Shown here: positions 24,791-37,252 of the stretch, one piece after another | How the letters are laid out: each line of letters opens with the position of its first letter | Numbering within the stretch: position 1 is the stretch's first letter | Origin: Botryosphaeria dothidea | Taxonomy: Eukaryota; Ascomycota; Dothideomycetes; Botryosphaeriales; Botryosphaeriaceae | Assembly: GCA_011503125.2 (NCBI GenBank) | Contig: WWBZ02000073.1 | Location: 2,790,001 to 2,854,000 of the forward strand | Length of the DNA stretch: 64,000 nt | Reading direction: 5' to 3' | Notes under the pieces: model-generated | What the model was told of the DNA's origin: nothing | The model's input: the letters and a program-made list of their open reading frames with translations, nothing else | Databases searched by the model: none | Translations under genes and position numbers: made by a program

Positions 24791-24974
24791 TGTTAGAGTC
24801 TGAAGCCTTAGGATCAAGCCTCAGAGGATCATCGGCAGATCACGTGACGCCAAGCCTTTCTTGTATATAACTTTTCTCTTTCTTCTACGACTTCTCCTCT
24901 TTCTCCTTAAGTCTAGCTTAACGTACATAGCGCAATATACCTTTTAGCGATCATCCTGAGGTTGAGCCCTGACA
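24791..24974 (+). repeat. Family A 5' LTR
   Basis: 184 bp, TGTTAGAG to CCCTGACA, followed by the presumed primer-binding site at TTAGCTAGAC. It carries a TATATAAC box-like word near 24,865, a plausible promoter. Confidence 0.93.
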
Positions 24975-25031
24975 TTAGCTAGACTTCCCATATTAGACTT
25001 ACTGGACATCGGATTACTGGCACAGTCGCGC

Positions 25032-25106
25032 ACTGGAATCACTGGAATCACTGGAATCACTGGAATCACTGGAATTACTGGAACCACTGGAATCACTGGA
25101 ATCACT
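25032..25106 (+). repeat. 9-bp tandem array before gag, possibly coding (Leu-Glu-Ser)n
   Basis: About eight copies of the unit actggaatc, with two point variants, ending 4 bp before the first gag ATG at 25111. In the gag frame the repeats read Leu-Glu-Ser. The frame stays open upstream to about 24,997, so the array could be an N-terminal extension of Gag rather than leader. Confidence 0.8.
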
Positions 25107-25110
25107 CGAT

Positions 25111-26340
25111 ATGAGTCCTCAAGAGCATGGACAAGAGCTACAGGCTCAAGAGAACCAAGAAACGAAGCGGTTACTACTACAAATGATGGCACGAATGGAT
25201 ACTCTTACCCAAGAGGTTATACAGCTTAAGGAAGAGAAGGAGGAACTCTTGAAGGTGGGAGGCGCCCAAACCCCTTCCACATAACCCTTAGGGGAGGCTG
25301 GAAGGGAGGCTGGAGAAAAGGAGGCTGGGGTGGCCGGAATTTCCTCGGACCCCCCTACCCCTAAGTCAGGACCTACCAGCCACCACACCAAGATAGGCCC
25401 CACGAAGAACCTCGGCCCTCTCGCCGAGTTTTCGGGTAATAGAGAAGAACTCGAGCCTTGGATTGCCTAGGCTCAAGCTAAACTCGTCGTGGACTACACG
25501 AGTTGCACTGAAGCTACGAAGTTTTTTATGCTTCACAATCGGCTTAGGGGCGAAGCAGCTCGTTAGCTACAGCCCTGGGTACAAGCTAGCACCAACACGA
25601 CTAGCATGACTGCTCAGTGCCTACTAGATCAGCTACGCCTATCATTTAGCGACCCCTATGTGCACGAGAAAGCCCAGCGTAAGCTCCATAAGCTGCGCCA
25701 AACCAATAAGCCTTTCATAGAGTACTTTACCGAATTCCGCAAGCTCGTACTAGAGGCGGGAGGCACCAACTAGCCGGACGAGATCCTTAAGGCCTACCTA
25801 GAAGCAGGGCTAAACTAGGAGCTCTAACGAAGTATAATCGGCCTTGGAAGCACAAGCCAGTCCTTTAAGGACTACTATACCGAGCTGAAACGTATTAGTA
25901 ACCAACTAGAAGCCTTTAACCTAAGGAACATAGGACAGAAGCCCCAGCAGGCCTGGTAAAAAGACTAGTAGCGTGGTCAAAACAAGGTTAGCTCGGCAGG
26001 GTCCACTAGCAGGCAGTTAGGGCCCAAGCTAAAGCCGACCACGCCCCAGTAAGATAAAATAGACTAGGAACCCACAGGGCCTGCAAGGGCCGCCCAAGGA
26101 CGTCGTATTAAGTAGGTAGACGAACAAGAGATGTAGAAACGTAAGGATAAGGGTCGTTGCCTACGCTGTGGCGACTCTAGGCATAGGGTTGCCTAGTGCC
26201 CATGGCTGCCGCCAAGGAGGCCAGTAAGGCTTGCAAAGCCTACCCAATAGGAGGGACACGTGGGACCGGAACTAGAAGACTTAGAGGACGAGCCCTCCTC
26301 CTAGCAGTCGGAAAACTAAAAGCTCCTATCGAAAATCGCA
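25111..26340 (+). pseudogene. Family A gag
   Basis: Starts MSPQEHGQELQAQENQ, with a short coiled-coil-like segment, then a retrotransposon Gag capsid region (25,420-25,940) and a zinc knuckle CLRCGDSRHRVA-stop-C at 26158-26199, whose missing Trp is a TGG-to-TAG change. At least eight in-frame TAG or TAA stops are present. The 5' half is only lightly mutated. Confidence 0.85.
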
Positions 26341-26439
26341 GGCAGGAGCCTATAGTAGAGGAAAAGTAGGAAGTGCGGAACGAATGGCACAAGCAGTAGT
26401 GTAAGCTCGAACAAGATTTACTCCTTACCCTAGTTATAA

Positions 26440-29400
26440 TTAATAAAGAGTCTTTTAGTAAAGCTCTCGCCGATACTGGTTGTGAATTCTACGCTGTTAT
26501 AAGCTACGGTTTTGTGTTGCAGTTCCCTCGGGAACTTGCTGAATGCGCAGCATATCCTTGCGTGCCTAGGGAGAGAAAACGAAGATGTAGAAGACTCTGA
26601 TTTCTGAAGGTAGTAACTACGGTGGCTTAAATACATAACTGTTGGGTACAAATTGGGTAGAGTTAAGGTAGTAATTGGGCAGATATTGGGCAGTAATCGG
26701 GTAGAAATATCGTGCTTAGAGCACGTTGGGTAGTAGTTAGGTATCATCGCTCAGCACAGATTAGTTTGGGTATATCTGATCAGTATTGATGCCTGAACCG
26801 TTACATTTTGCTAAACACTGCAACCTCCCGCGTATAAAGATCTTCCTAAGGATACTAGACGGACTTACACCTATAGGATAGAAAATAGACGAGGTTACCT
26901 GGGCCGAAGTAGACATTGGAGGCCACCGCCAGAAGCGCATGTTCTTCTACATCGTGCCTAGGCTTTCCGGTTGCGACCTAATGTTGGGAAGCCTATGGAT
27001 AGTACAGGAAAAAGCGGTACTCGATCAAAGTAAACGGACTATTACCTTTAAGGACACAGGGCTAGTAGTAAAATAAGCAATAGATCTCCCTAGCCCTTAG
27101 GGCAAGCTTATCGGAGCCTCTACCTTTAGTTACCTCTTAAAGAACCGAGAAAAGAAAGGGTACTAAGTCTTTATAGCGAGCCTAGCGGACATTAATAAGG
27201 CTCTTTAAGAGAAACCCCCTACGGATACTTAGGCCCGGCTACCTAGCTAGGTGAACCCTCGATAGACACGCCTATTTAATAAGAAGAAGGCAGACAAACT
27301 CCCACCGCACCGGCCTAGAATTAACTACTAAATCGAATTGGAAAAGGATAGCAACGGCAAGACACCGGACGCCCTATAGGGACCCCTATATAATATGTCC
27401 CGTGACGAGCTTCTAGTACTCAGGAAGACTCTTAACGAATTACTTAACAAGGGGTTTATCCGGGTAAGTAATTCTCCGGCCGCTGCTCCCGTACTATTCG
27501 TAAAGAAGCCGGGCGGAGGTCTACGCTTCTGCTACGACTATCGGGCACTTAACCGGATTACGAGAAAGGACCGCTACCCCTTACTACTTATCTAAGAGAC
27601 TCTTAATAGGATTAGTAAGGTAAAATGGTTTATAAAACTAGACGTGAGGGCTACCTTCTATAAGATACGAATTACGGAGGAGAGCGAATGGCTAACGGCA
27701 TTCCGGACTCGATTTAGACTCTTCGAATAGCTAGTAACCCCTTTTAGACTAGCGAATGCCCCAAGCACCTTCCAACGGTACATTAACTAGACTCTAAGGG
27801 ACTTCCTCGATGATTTCGTCTCCGCGTACGTGGACGATATCCTAATCTTCACGGAAGGATCCCGCCGAGAGCACCGAGAGAAGGTAAATAGGATTCTAGA
27901 GAAATTAGATGCTGTAGGTCTACAACTCGACCTAAAGAAATGCGAATTCGAAGTCTAGTCGACTAAGTATCTTAGGTATATTATCGAAGTAGGTAAAGGT
28001 ATCTACATGGACCCGGAAAAGATTAAAGCAATTTAAGAATGGAAGGCTCCTACCACGGCAAAGGGCGTACTCGGTTTCCTCGGTTTTACGAACTTCTATC
28101 GGCGTTTTATTAAGGGCTTTTCTAATCTAGTAGCCCCTCTAGTATTACTTACGAGGAAGAACGTGCCCTTCTAATAGAACTAGGAAACCGAGCTCGCGTT
28201 TAGGAAATTAAAAAAGGCTTTTATCACGGCACCGGTCCTTATACAATTCGACCCGGAACGGGAGATAATTCTCGCCACGGACTCCTTAGGATACTATACT
28301 AGAGGGGTACTCTAATAGTTCGATAACGATAGTTTTCTACGGCCCGTAGCGTTCTTCTCGAAAAAGAACCTACCCGCGGAATATAACTACCTAATCTACG
28401 ATAAGGAACTACTCGTAGTAGTTAAGTGCTTACGCTAGTGGGATGCTAAACTAAAGGGGCTATACTAGTTTAAGATCCTTACTAATTATAAGAACTTAGA
28501 GTACTTTACTACTACGAGGAGACTCTCTAAGAGGCAGATTCGATAGTAGAGAGAGCTTAGCCGCTTCTCCTTTATTATTAAATATACGCTAGGAAAGACT
28601 AACGGATTAGCGGACGCATTAATAAAAAGGAACTAGGACCTACTAACTACGGATATAGACGAGAGACTTAAATAAAGAACGGCTTAATTGCTCTAGTCAA
28701 TACCCTATAGATTAGTCCTCAACACTAGATTACTAGAGAACCCTAAAGAATAAGAATAGAGTAATAAAGATTTACTTCTATCTGAAGAAGCTATAGTAAT
28801 CAAACCTCGACAAGCACGACTAGGATAATAAGCACGAGAACCCTCTTCCCTAGAGGATTAATAGTAAGAGGTACTCCCGTAGGACTAAGTATTAAGGCAA
28901 CTCCGGGAAGCAGTATAACGAGGAGAAAGGACCTTCCTACCAGAGTTTACAACTAAGTTTAAGATCTCGATCGCGGAGTATTCACTAGACTATTAAGGAA
29001 ACCTCCTCTTTAGGGAAAGGAAATAGATACTAGACTCCGAGCTACTACGAACAAGGATTATCTAAGAGATGTATAACTCTCCCCTTTCGGTACACCCCGG
29101 ACGCGTTTAAACTACCTCCCTCGTAGTAAGGCACTTCTTCTAGCTAGGATTCGTTAACGATATCCGGAGGTTTTATAGGAACTATAACGTCTATAGAAGG
29201 ACTAAGGTCTAGAGGGATCGGAAGTAAGGGTTACTTAAACCGTTACTAGTACTAAGTCGTTAATAGAGAGAGATCTCTATTAACTTTATTGGGCTCCTAC
29301 TATTAAGCAACGGGTGCGAGATGCTTATAGTAATTACCGATAGGCTAGGGAAAGGAGTAATCCTCGAGGCCTGCCCAAATACTAAGACGGAAACTATTGC

Positions 29401-30610
29401 AAGGCTTTTTATCGCATACTTCTACCGGAACCACGGAGTCCTAGTAGCAATTATATCCGATAGGGGAACGTAGTTCGTTAGCCTTCTCTAGTAGCGTGTC
29501 TATTAACTGCTTAAGATTAAGAGGCGCATCTTAACGGCCTACCACCCTTAAACGGACGGATTAACGGAGAGGATAAATACTAAAGTAGAAAGGAAGCTAG
29601 TACTATTCGTAGACTACTACTAATAAGACTAGGCGGACCGGCTACTAATAGTCCAGCTAGCTCTTAATAGGAGGACCTCGGCTACAACACAGGCAAGCCC
29701 GTTCCTTCTCTCCCACGGATATTACCTCGAGCCTCTAGAGCTATCCGAAGACCTCTAGCCCGGCGACCTTTAGAGGGACTCTCTAGTAGCGAGGGCAGAA
29801 GTAATCGTGGTAAAGATTAAAGAGGTAACGGACTGGGTATAGATGGCTATAGTAGATACCTAATAGGAATAGGAACGGCAAGCAAACCGGCAAAGAAACC
29901 TATCTCCTACGTACAAGGTAGGTAATAAGGTCTAGCTATACTTAAAGAACCTAAGGACGGATAGGCTAAGTAAGAAGCTCGATAATAAGGCAGCTAAGTT
30001 TACTATCATCGAGGTAGTTGGATCCTATAGCTATAAATTAGATATCCCCGGAGCGGTATACAACGTCTTTAATGTGGACCTACTCCGGCCAGCAGGAACG
30101 GACCCCTTACCAAGCTAAGAACAAGATGACTACCAACCTCCACTAGTCTAAGTAGATAGTTAAGACGAATGGAGAGTGGAGGCAGTCTTAGGTGAACGAA
30201 TGGCAAGAAAACTAGGGCAAAGGAGGCGCCAACTCCAGTACCAAGTCAAATGGGAAGGGTATGCAAGGCCAACATGGGAACCTGCATTAGCACTATAGGA
30301 CACAGCAGCGCTAGACACGTACCTAAAATAGAAGGACCGATAAGAGCTCTAGGAGACTAAAAGGGAACTAGAGGAAACCGAGCGGAGACTACCAGTGGAC
30401 AAAAAGTCAAGCGGTTTAGCCCGGCCGGAGCCGAGCCTGCACACACTAGATAAGCACTGTACCACCCGCCCCGAGGGCGAGCGAGGCACAAGCGGTCACC
30501 TGGTGTGGGCATTACAGACCATAGGACCTAGTCCCGTGCCGGACAACCCTCTCCCTGCCAACAGGCAGGCCCTCAATTCGACAGCCAGTCGACAAGCTCA
30601 TAGGAGCTAG
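26440..30610 (+). pseudogene. Family A pol: protease, RT, RNase H, integrase, chromodomain
   Basis: The protease motif ADTGC (26472 on) is split by the solo LTR and resumes as FAKHCNLP. RT has [15 protein letters not shown] (27,488-27,530) and YVDD. RNase H and a connection region follow (28,240-28,680). The integrase core is at about 29,275-29,600 with ITDR, ISDRGTQFV and TERI. The chromodomain lies at about 30,164-30,330 with YQVKWEGY and PTWEP, which places the element among chromoviruses that target histone-marked chromatin. A tail continues to the stop near 30,610. Dozens of stops make it inactive. The centre (27.2-29.9 kb) is heavily mutated and the 3' end lightly. Confidence 0.9.
26515..26805. 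mobile_element. 291-bp solo LTR-like element (family D) inside the family A protease
   Basis: Starts TGTTGCAG, ends CGTTACA, and is flanked by perfect 5-bp duplications TTTTG (26510-26514 and 26806-26810). Removing it restores the continuous protease reading DTGCEFYAVISYGFAKHC. It contains several copies of the word TTGGGTAG or TTGGGCAG between 26,640 and 26,735. It has no coding capacity. It is younger than the family A copy that hosts it. Confidence 0.82.
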
Positions 30611-30759
30611 TTAACTGAGGGATGTCGCCACCCCAAGGCACGTATCACCGCACCTACTGTCGGTCAGCCAAGTTTCCAACTACACCATGTAGCCGTTTGA
30701 TGGTTCAGGGTTCGCTTTTTCAACCTATATACCCACACCCACTAAAACGCGACCGACAA

Positions 30760-30870
30760 ATAAGCAAGCAAGCAAGGCAAGCAGGGTAAATAGGGCAAGC
30801 AGGGCAAGCAGGGCAAGCAGGATAAGCAAGGCAAACAGGGCAAGCAGGGCAGGCAGGGCAGGAAGGGTCA
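30760..30870 (+). repeat. 9-bp tandem array near the 3' end of family A
   Basis: Imperfect copies of gcaagcagg, with period 9 clearest at 30,793-30,830. It lies after the pol stop and before the polypurine tract, so it is probably untranslated. Read on the minus strand it would give Leu-Ala-Leu repeats, which I treat as chance. Confidence 0.75.
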
Positions 30871-30935
30871 AAAATAGGGAAAGGTCAAAAAGCAACAGTC
30901 CCCACCCGGATTCGAACCCGCAACCTCTCGAACCG

Positions 30936-30955
30936 GGAGGAGGAGGGGGGGGTGA
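30936..30955 (+). other. Family A polypurine tract
   Basis: A G-rich purine run (gggaggaggaggggggggtga region) directly abuts the 3' LTR, the expected place for plus-strand priming. Confidence 0.8.
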
Positions 30956-31139
30956 TGTTAGAGTCTGAAGCCTCAGGATCAAGCCTCAGAGGATCATCGG
31001 CAGATCACATGACGCCAAGCCTTTCTTGTATATAACTTTTCTCTTTCTTCTACGACTTCTCCTCTTTCTCCTTAAGTCTAGCTTAACGTATATAGCGTAA
31101 TATACCTTTTAGCGATTATCCTAAGGTTAAGCCCTAACA
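30956..31139 (+). repeat. Family A 3' LTR
   Basis: 184 bp, the same length as the 5' LTR. It differs at several sites, all transitions of RIP type (for example CACGTGACG against CACATGACG). Confidence 0.93.
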
Positions 31140-31144
31140 CTAGT

Positions 31145-31862
31145 ACGCCGAGGTATATAATACCTACGAGTACCCTAAAGAGAAGACGTAATATATAAAC
31201 TATAACTAAGAGTATACGGCCTAGAGTAACTCCTACCTAACGCGTAGAGCCCGTTAGGCTAAGGCTACTAAGGCCCGCCTAGCGGTACTAAAGAGATATA
31301 GAGGAGGCACCCCTACGGCTAAGATATAGCCCTAAACTAACTAGTTAACGGTTAGGCTAAGAAAGAGGCCTAGAGAAGAGGAGCCGACTAAGAGAGGGCT
31401 AGGCAGGCTAAGGAACCTAAGCCGCTCCCCGCCTTCTAACTAGATACGGTTTACCGGACTTAATAGCTCCTAGTATACCTCGGGAGAAGAGCTTACGAGA
31501 ACTTCCGCCTCCTCGCAGCCTATACTACTAACCTCCTCGTAGCCTAACTTAGAAATAGAAGAAAGTTAATATTAGATATAGGCTCTCTCTCTATCGTATA
31601 GTATAACGTCTATAAGAGTAAGAATAGAGTAATACTCCCGTTCTTTAAGGAGGTTAACCTAAGAATCTACTATATCCTAGCTATCTAGGAGCCCTAGAGG
31701 AATCCGAGGATTAAGATAATAGTAAGATACCCTACCTACTATATAGTTTTCCCTTAGAAGAAAGTAGTAAGAACCTACTTCTTTATAAGTAAGACTATTA
31801 CCCCCGACTCCTAGTAAGTAATAGTCTACTTACTAGATCTTATTATACTATCTATTACTACT
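31145..31862 (+). pseudogene. LINE ORF1 end and start of ORF2 endonuclease
   Basis: Continues the LINE after the family A element. The first part is an ORF1 C-terminal tail rich in Arg and Lys. From about 31,590 the apurinic-like endonuclease begins, recognisable by YNVYKSKNRVILPFF and then ILAIxEP (31,660-31,700), an EN N-terminal motif whose Gln and Trp codons are now TAG. Very heavily RIP-mutated, with almost no CA or TG left. Interrupted at 31,863. Confidence 0.75.
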
Positions 31863-32234
31863 TATAATAAACGGACCTTAGGGGGGGGCGGAGAGACGAG
31901 GTAACGAAGCCGGTAAAGGCAGTAGGGGTAAAGCAATGCTAAAGTATAAGGGTGTAGTTTAAAGGGCGAGGGTACGAGGTACGAGAGACGAGGAGCGAGG
32001 GACGAGGGACGAGGGAGGTAAGCAAGGTCTAATTTAAGGCGTACCAAGTTATACGCGAGGAATACTTATTACTAGACTAAAGAACTAACTATAAAGTAGA
32101 GGGGCGAGCTTTATATATATAAAGAACGAACTAAAATACTAGCTTCCTAATTTATAAGTAGGTAAGTCTAGATCTAGATTTTAAATTAACGAAGGTAAAT
32201 AAGTAAGGGGTCTATATAAGCTACGTTTATAATA
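31863..32234 (-). repeat. Family B LTR, left outer copy
   Basis: 372 bp. It contains a G-run near 31,882 and a CCCTCGT-type array on the complementary strand (31,965-32,015). The terminal TG is now TA on the outer side. Confidence 0.9.
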
Positions 32235-35200
32235 GTAGGCTCTCCTCCTAGAGGTAAGTTCCTACGAGCCTTTAGCCTAAGGGTCGAGGTTTTAAAGGTA
32301 ACGTTTATAGAACGTATTAAGGGCCTTAAGGTCTTTAATAAGGTCGTAAGGTTCCTAGGTTAGTATCGAGTAACTAGTCTATTTTACGAGGTATTTCGGT
32401 TCTCCGGGTTGCTTTAACGTCTAGAATCTCTTCTACCCGGTACTCTTCTTCGCCGTTAACGATAACGGGCGGGGGCGGAGGTTAGACTTAATTAGGCAAG
32501 GGGTTAGAGGCCGCGGGTTCGAGTAAAGAGACGTGAATACGGGGTGGACTTTTATCGTCCTTAGTAGTTCTAGGCGATAGGTAAGTCGAGATCTTTCCTA
32601 GTATAGGAAAGGGGCTAAGGCGTTTAAAGTCGAGTTTATCCGAAGGTCTTATTGTCGAGATATGCCGTCTTAGGAGCTAAACGAGGTTACTAGGCTTAAA
32701 GACGGGTGGCGAGATACGGTCTTTATTAGCTTATTCTACGTAGGCATCTTATGCGAATCGAATTTCTTAGCGAAGGTAGTTTTCGAGGTTTTCGAGGTTC
32801 TCTTAGAAGAGACGTAGGGGTTCGAGTGGGCTAAGATCGGGTCTTTCCGTAGAATCTTATAACGAGGGTAGAAGCCGTAGTTTATAAAGAAGGGGTAACC
32901 TTAGTCGTGGTCGAGATTATATTATTATAAGCGAATTTAGTAAGGAGAGAAAGTCGTTCTAATCGTCTTATTAGTACGAAACGTAGGCACGAAGGTATTG
33001 CTCGAGAATAGCGTTAATACGCTCTATCTAGCCGTCGGTTTACGGGTAGAAAGCCGTACTAAAGTTAGTCTTAATAGATAGGGATCTACTAAGAGCTCTA
33101 GTAAATTTAGAGGTAAAAATCGAGCCGCGGTTAGATACGAAGTCGTCGGGTAAGCTATATAGTCGAAAAACGTAGTCTCGATAAAGCTTAGCAAGCTCTA
33201 TCGAATCGAGGGTTATTTAGCAAGGAATAAAGTAAGCTATTTTAGTTAGTCGATCTACGACTACTAATATAGTATCGAACGAGTTAGACGTTAGAAGTCC
33301 CGTAATTAAATCGAGAGAAACGGATTGCTAGCGGCGTTATAGTACTTTAAGGGGTTTTAAATATCTATAGGGGATATCGAGCGGGTTTAATTCTTTGGCA
33401 GGTCTTATAGTTTCGTATAAAACGAGCTACTATCTGCGTAGACCTAGCCACTAGAAATTACGAGTAACGAGTTTAAATATTACTGCTTAGCCTAGGTGTC
33501 TAGTAGCCGGGTACGAGTATCGAGAGCTAATAATCCTTTAGCGGAGGCTTAGATCTTTAGGAATATAGATAAGTCTATTAACTAGTAAGAGACTATCGTT
33601 ATCCTTAGAATATACGCCTAAATCTACCTTAGGATATCGAAGTGCGTAGGTATCGAGTGCGGTAAGGATCTCTTATCTAAGAGTATCCTTATCGAGTACT
33701 AAGCGAATTTTACTAGCTAGAGACGGTTCTAGCCTAGCGATTAAATAGCGAGTAGAAATAAGGGTCGAAATTTCGAATTTTTTAGAGGTAAGGATCGTAG
33801 TAGGGGGTAGGCGCCCCTCTCGAGCAGGGAGGTCTCCTAACCGTCTTATTAACGCATCCGCGCGTTAATTCTTAGTTCCTAGGCGGTAGACGATCTTAAA
33901 GTCGAGTTCTAAGAGTTTAATTACCTAGCGTGCTTGCCGACGGTTTAAGATTTACTTAGAGGCAAAGCTAGTTAAATTCGAGTAATCTATAAGAACGAGG
34001 AGTGGCGAGGAGAGGTTAATAACGAGGGAACGGTATTCCTTTAGGGCTTCCACGATAGCTAAGAGTTCCTTATCCCGATACCGTAGTTCTACTCTACGGA
34101 GGTTATTTTCCGAGAGTAGTAGGCGATAGGATATAGGATTCTTCTGCTATTATCGTAGGTTACCTATTAGGATAAAATTACGGAGATAATAAAGTCGGAT
34201 AAGTCGGTTTTAAGGATAGTTTCGAGTTAGGGGTCGAAGTATCGGAGGATTAGGTAAGAGTAGAAGGCTTCCTTAAGATAAGTAAACCTTATCCTATTCT
34301 TTTCCTAAGTAAAACGAATATTCTTAGCTAGGAGCCTAAAGAGAGCTCTAGCTTTTCGAGAGTATCCTTTAATAAATCTTCGGTAAAAGTTTATAAAGCT
34401 AAGGAACGATTAAAGATCTTTAACTAAGCGAGGAGCCTCCTAGTCTCTTACGGCGGCTACCTTAGCCGGGTCTATAGAGATACCGTCTAGGAGATAACGA
34501 AGCTAAGGAACGTAGTCGAAGTCGTATAGAAGTCGCATTTTTCGCCTTTTACGTACAGGCCTGCTTTACGAAGTTTTTCGAGAACTAATTAGACGTGTTC
34601 GTAGTGCTCCTCTTCTATTTCCGAGTAGATAAGGATATTATCTAAGTAGACGACGTACTAGCGGTCGAGATATTTACGTAGTATATCGTTAACGAATTAT
34701 TAGTAGGTAGTAGGCGTTCGTAAGGCTAAAGGGTATAATAAGGTACTCGTATAGGCTATAGCGAGTCCTAAAGGCGGTTAAATATTCGGAGCCTTCCTTA
34801 ATCCGGATAAGGTTATAAGCACCGCGAAGGTCGAGTCGAGTAAAAATACGAGAGCCTTAAAGTTAACGGAGAGTCTCGTTAATTAAGGGGAGTAGATAAC
34901 GGTTCTTTTTCGTAATACCGTTTAGTTCGCGATAATCTACAAAAACGAAGGCCGCTACCTAGTTTCTTAATAAAGAGAATAGGGGACGCAGAGGATAAGG
35001 ATAAGGGCCGAATAAAACCTTTCTTAAGGTTCTTATTAAGATATTCGCGTAGAGCCTTAAGCTCTAAATCGGACATTAAGTAGAGAGGACCGAATAGGGG
35101 TTTCTTGCCCTCTTCTAGCGAAATTTATAATTAATATATCGATGTAGGGGAAGCTTATCGGCCTCTTTCTTAGTAAAGAAGGAAGAGGTAGTAAAATCGA

Positions 35201-37216
35201 GCCGGGATTCGTGAGCGGAGGGTTTCGAGTTCTTATTCCGGGGTTTATTATTCCGTTTTTTTAAGGCTTTTAAGGTGTTCTTGATTTCCTTAATTAATAC
35301 GGCATAGATCCTAGTCTTATCTCGTTAGATATAGCGGGTAAGGCGGCGTAGGATACCGTAGCGTAAGAGATCGAAGGCGGATTAGGAGGCGTAATCGTAG
35401 GTTATCGAGTAGGTAAGTAATTTACTTAGTAGAAAGGAGAAGCGAAGGTAATAGTATTCCTTAACTAGAGAATCTATAGATCGTGTCTTTCTAGCTAAGG
35501 TTTTCTAAGAATAATAGATATTAACTAAGCTTAGTTACCTAAAAGGTAAGAGTTCTTAGTATTAATTAATATCGAGTTAAAGGTCGGCTTTATAAGTAAT
35601 CTACCTAGCTATAGATCTATTAGCTAGCTCGAGGATTTAGGTTATATTTTTTAACGAGTAGGGAGCGAGTGTTCCTTAATAAAAGCATTATCTATAAATA
35701 AACGAAGCACTAGAGTCTAGTATAGACGAGGTTTCGATTATATTATTAACTACTAACTTAAGAATAAGGAGTAGGCGTTTTCCGAGATTAATAGCGCGTG
35801 GTTTCGAGGTACGAGGTTCGGGGGTAAAAATAAGAGTTCCGAGGTTCGAAGATAAAGAAGCAAGAATAGAGAATTAATTTAAAGTAGAAAGTAGCGGGGG
35901 GCTAGGCAGGTGCCGGGTACTACCTAGCCTTCTACGTTTTTTAATACGTAGAGGACTAAAGCCGTAGGAGGAGTTATAGGAGTCGAGGTTTTAGAGACGA
36001 GTAGACTTTACTAGTAGCGAGGGGGCGGAGAGGGTATAGTTATAGTCGAATTAAGGTTTAGACCCTTTAAACCCTTTAGACCCTTTGCCTTAGGGCACTT
36101 ACGTACCTAGTAGTTCGGATTACTATAGTAAGCGTAGAGATTATTAGCTCTTCGGTACGCTTTTCGAGAGGCATCTAGTTCTATAGGTTTACTTTAGGGG
36201 ATCGAGGTTAGCGCGGGAGACGAGGATCGAGGGGTAGCTAGTATAGAGAGAGGAGTCGAGGTAGGGGTACGAGTTACGGGTGTCTTTTTCTTAATTATTC
36301 GAGTATAGTTGTTATCTAACGCAATATAGGTTTTAGCGAACTTTTCGAATTCTAGTAGTATAGAACGTCTAATAAGAAGATCCTTAAGGTTCTCTTAAGG
36401 CTAAGGCGGAAGTAGTAAATCTTTACTACGTTTTCCTTCTAACTAAGAGTCGTAATAAGCGAGAGAAACCGTAAGTAGTAAGCCGAGTAGGACTTATCTT
36501 ATTTAAGCGCGAGGAGGGATCGTTTAGCCGTTGCGTAAGTATTAGGATTATTAAATGCGGCCTTAAGAGCTTAGTAGAAGACCTTATAATTATCGAAGTC
36601 TACGGAACCGTTCGAAGTAGAGACGTAAGGGGCAAACTAAGTATAAGCCGTATCGCGAAGATATAACCTAGCGTAGGTAATCTTAGCTATATCCGTTATA
36701 AAAGTAGATAGGTCCGAGGCAAATTTAAGTTAAAGTTGCGTAGCGAAGTTCTAGAATCGAGTGCGTTCTCCTTTAAAGGGTTCTAGATCCGATACCTTAG
36801 GATGCGGGGACGTAGGGTTTCTAAAGAAGATACCGTAGACGTAGTAGCCGGCGTATTAGTAGGGAGGTTCGGGGCTAGTAGTTAGAGTCGGGCGAAGGCT
36901 TTATCTTAGCTAAAACCGTAGTAGTAAAAGATATAAGTAACTTAGGCGTTCGTAGCATTCTTAGGAATAGCTAGTAAATCGATATCGGATCTTAGGCAAG
37001 ATTTCTCTAGCGTATACCTAGCTAAGGGTAACGCGTAGAGAAACCGGGATATCTTTAGGGAAGGTAGGACGAGCGTTAATAGGAGTAGGGACTTAATTAA
37101 GGACTTAGAAGAGCGTATCCTAAGGATTAGGAGGTATAGTTCTATTAACTATTTTAGGGATTATAGTCTAGGGCTTCGGCGAGAGCTTTAGGCCTACTAG
37201 AGAGAGTCTAGTAAAA
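32235..37216 (-). pseudogene. Family B gag-pol remnant (minus strand)
   Basis: 4,982 bp between the left LTR and the LTR stub, close to the 5,010 bp of the copy at 44,699-49,708, to which it aligns throughout. On the minus strand it runs from gag near 37,150 to the chromodomain near 32,400. A short RT piece survives at 35,076-34,879 ([13 protein letters not shown]). Stops are everywhere. Confidence 0.85.
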
Positions 37217-37252
37217 TATAATAAACGGACCTTAGAGGGGGGGGGGGGGGGG
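37217..37252 (-). repeat. Truncated family B LTR next to the gap
   Basis: Reads tataataaacggacctta and then a G-run of about 16 before the Ns. This is the first 36 bp of an LTR in this orientation, so about 340 bp of it are missing. Confidence 0.85.

Larger units (their letters stand above)
24791..31139 (+). mobile_element. Family A Ty3/Gypsy chromovirus-type LTR retrotransposon, RIP-inactivated
   Basis: 6,349 bp with two 184-bp LTRs and 5-bp target duplications CTAGT (24786-24790 and 31140-31144). Order is LTR, leader with a 9-bp tandem array, gag with CCHC, protease, RT (YVDD 27827-27838), RNase H, integrase, chromodomain, C-terminal tail, 9-bp array, polypurine tract, LTR. Gag is in frame 1 and pol in frame 0 (corrected for the inner insertion), so pol sits -1 to gag. 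All differences I see between the LTRs are C/T or G/A. Stops are mostly TAG at Trp and Gln codons. A 291-bp solo LTR interrupts the protease. The element is inserted into LINE ORF1. Confidence 0.95.

Noticed and set aside
26430..26747. 105-codon minus-strand frame near the family A protease
   Set aside because: It spans the boundary between the protease and the inserted solo LTR and has no similarity to any protein I know.
30900..30945. Possible tRNA gene on the minus strand
   Set aside because: Only a T-arm-like word is present. The T stem pairs poorly, and no acceptor, D or anticodon arm could be found.
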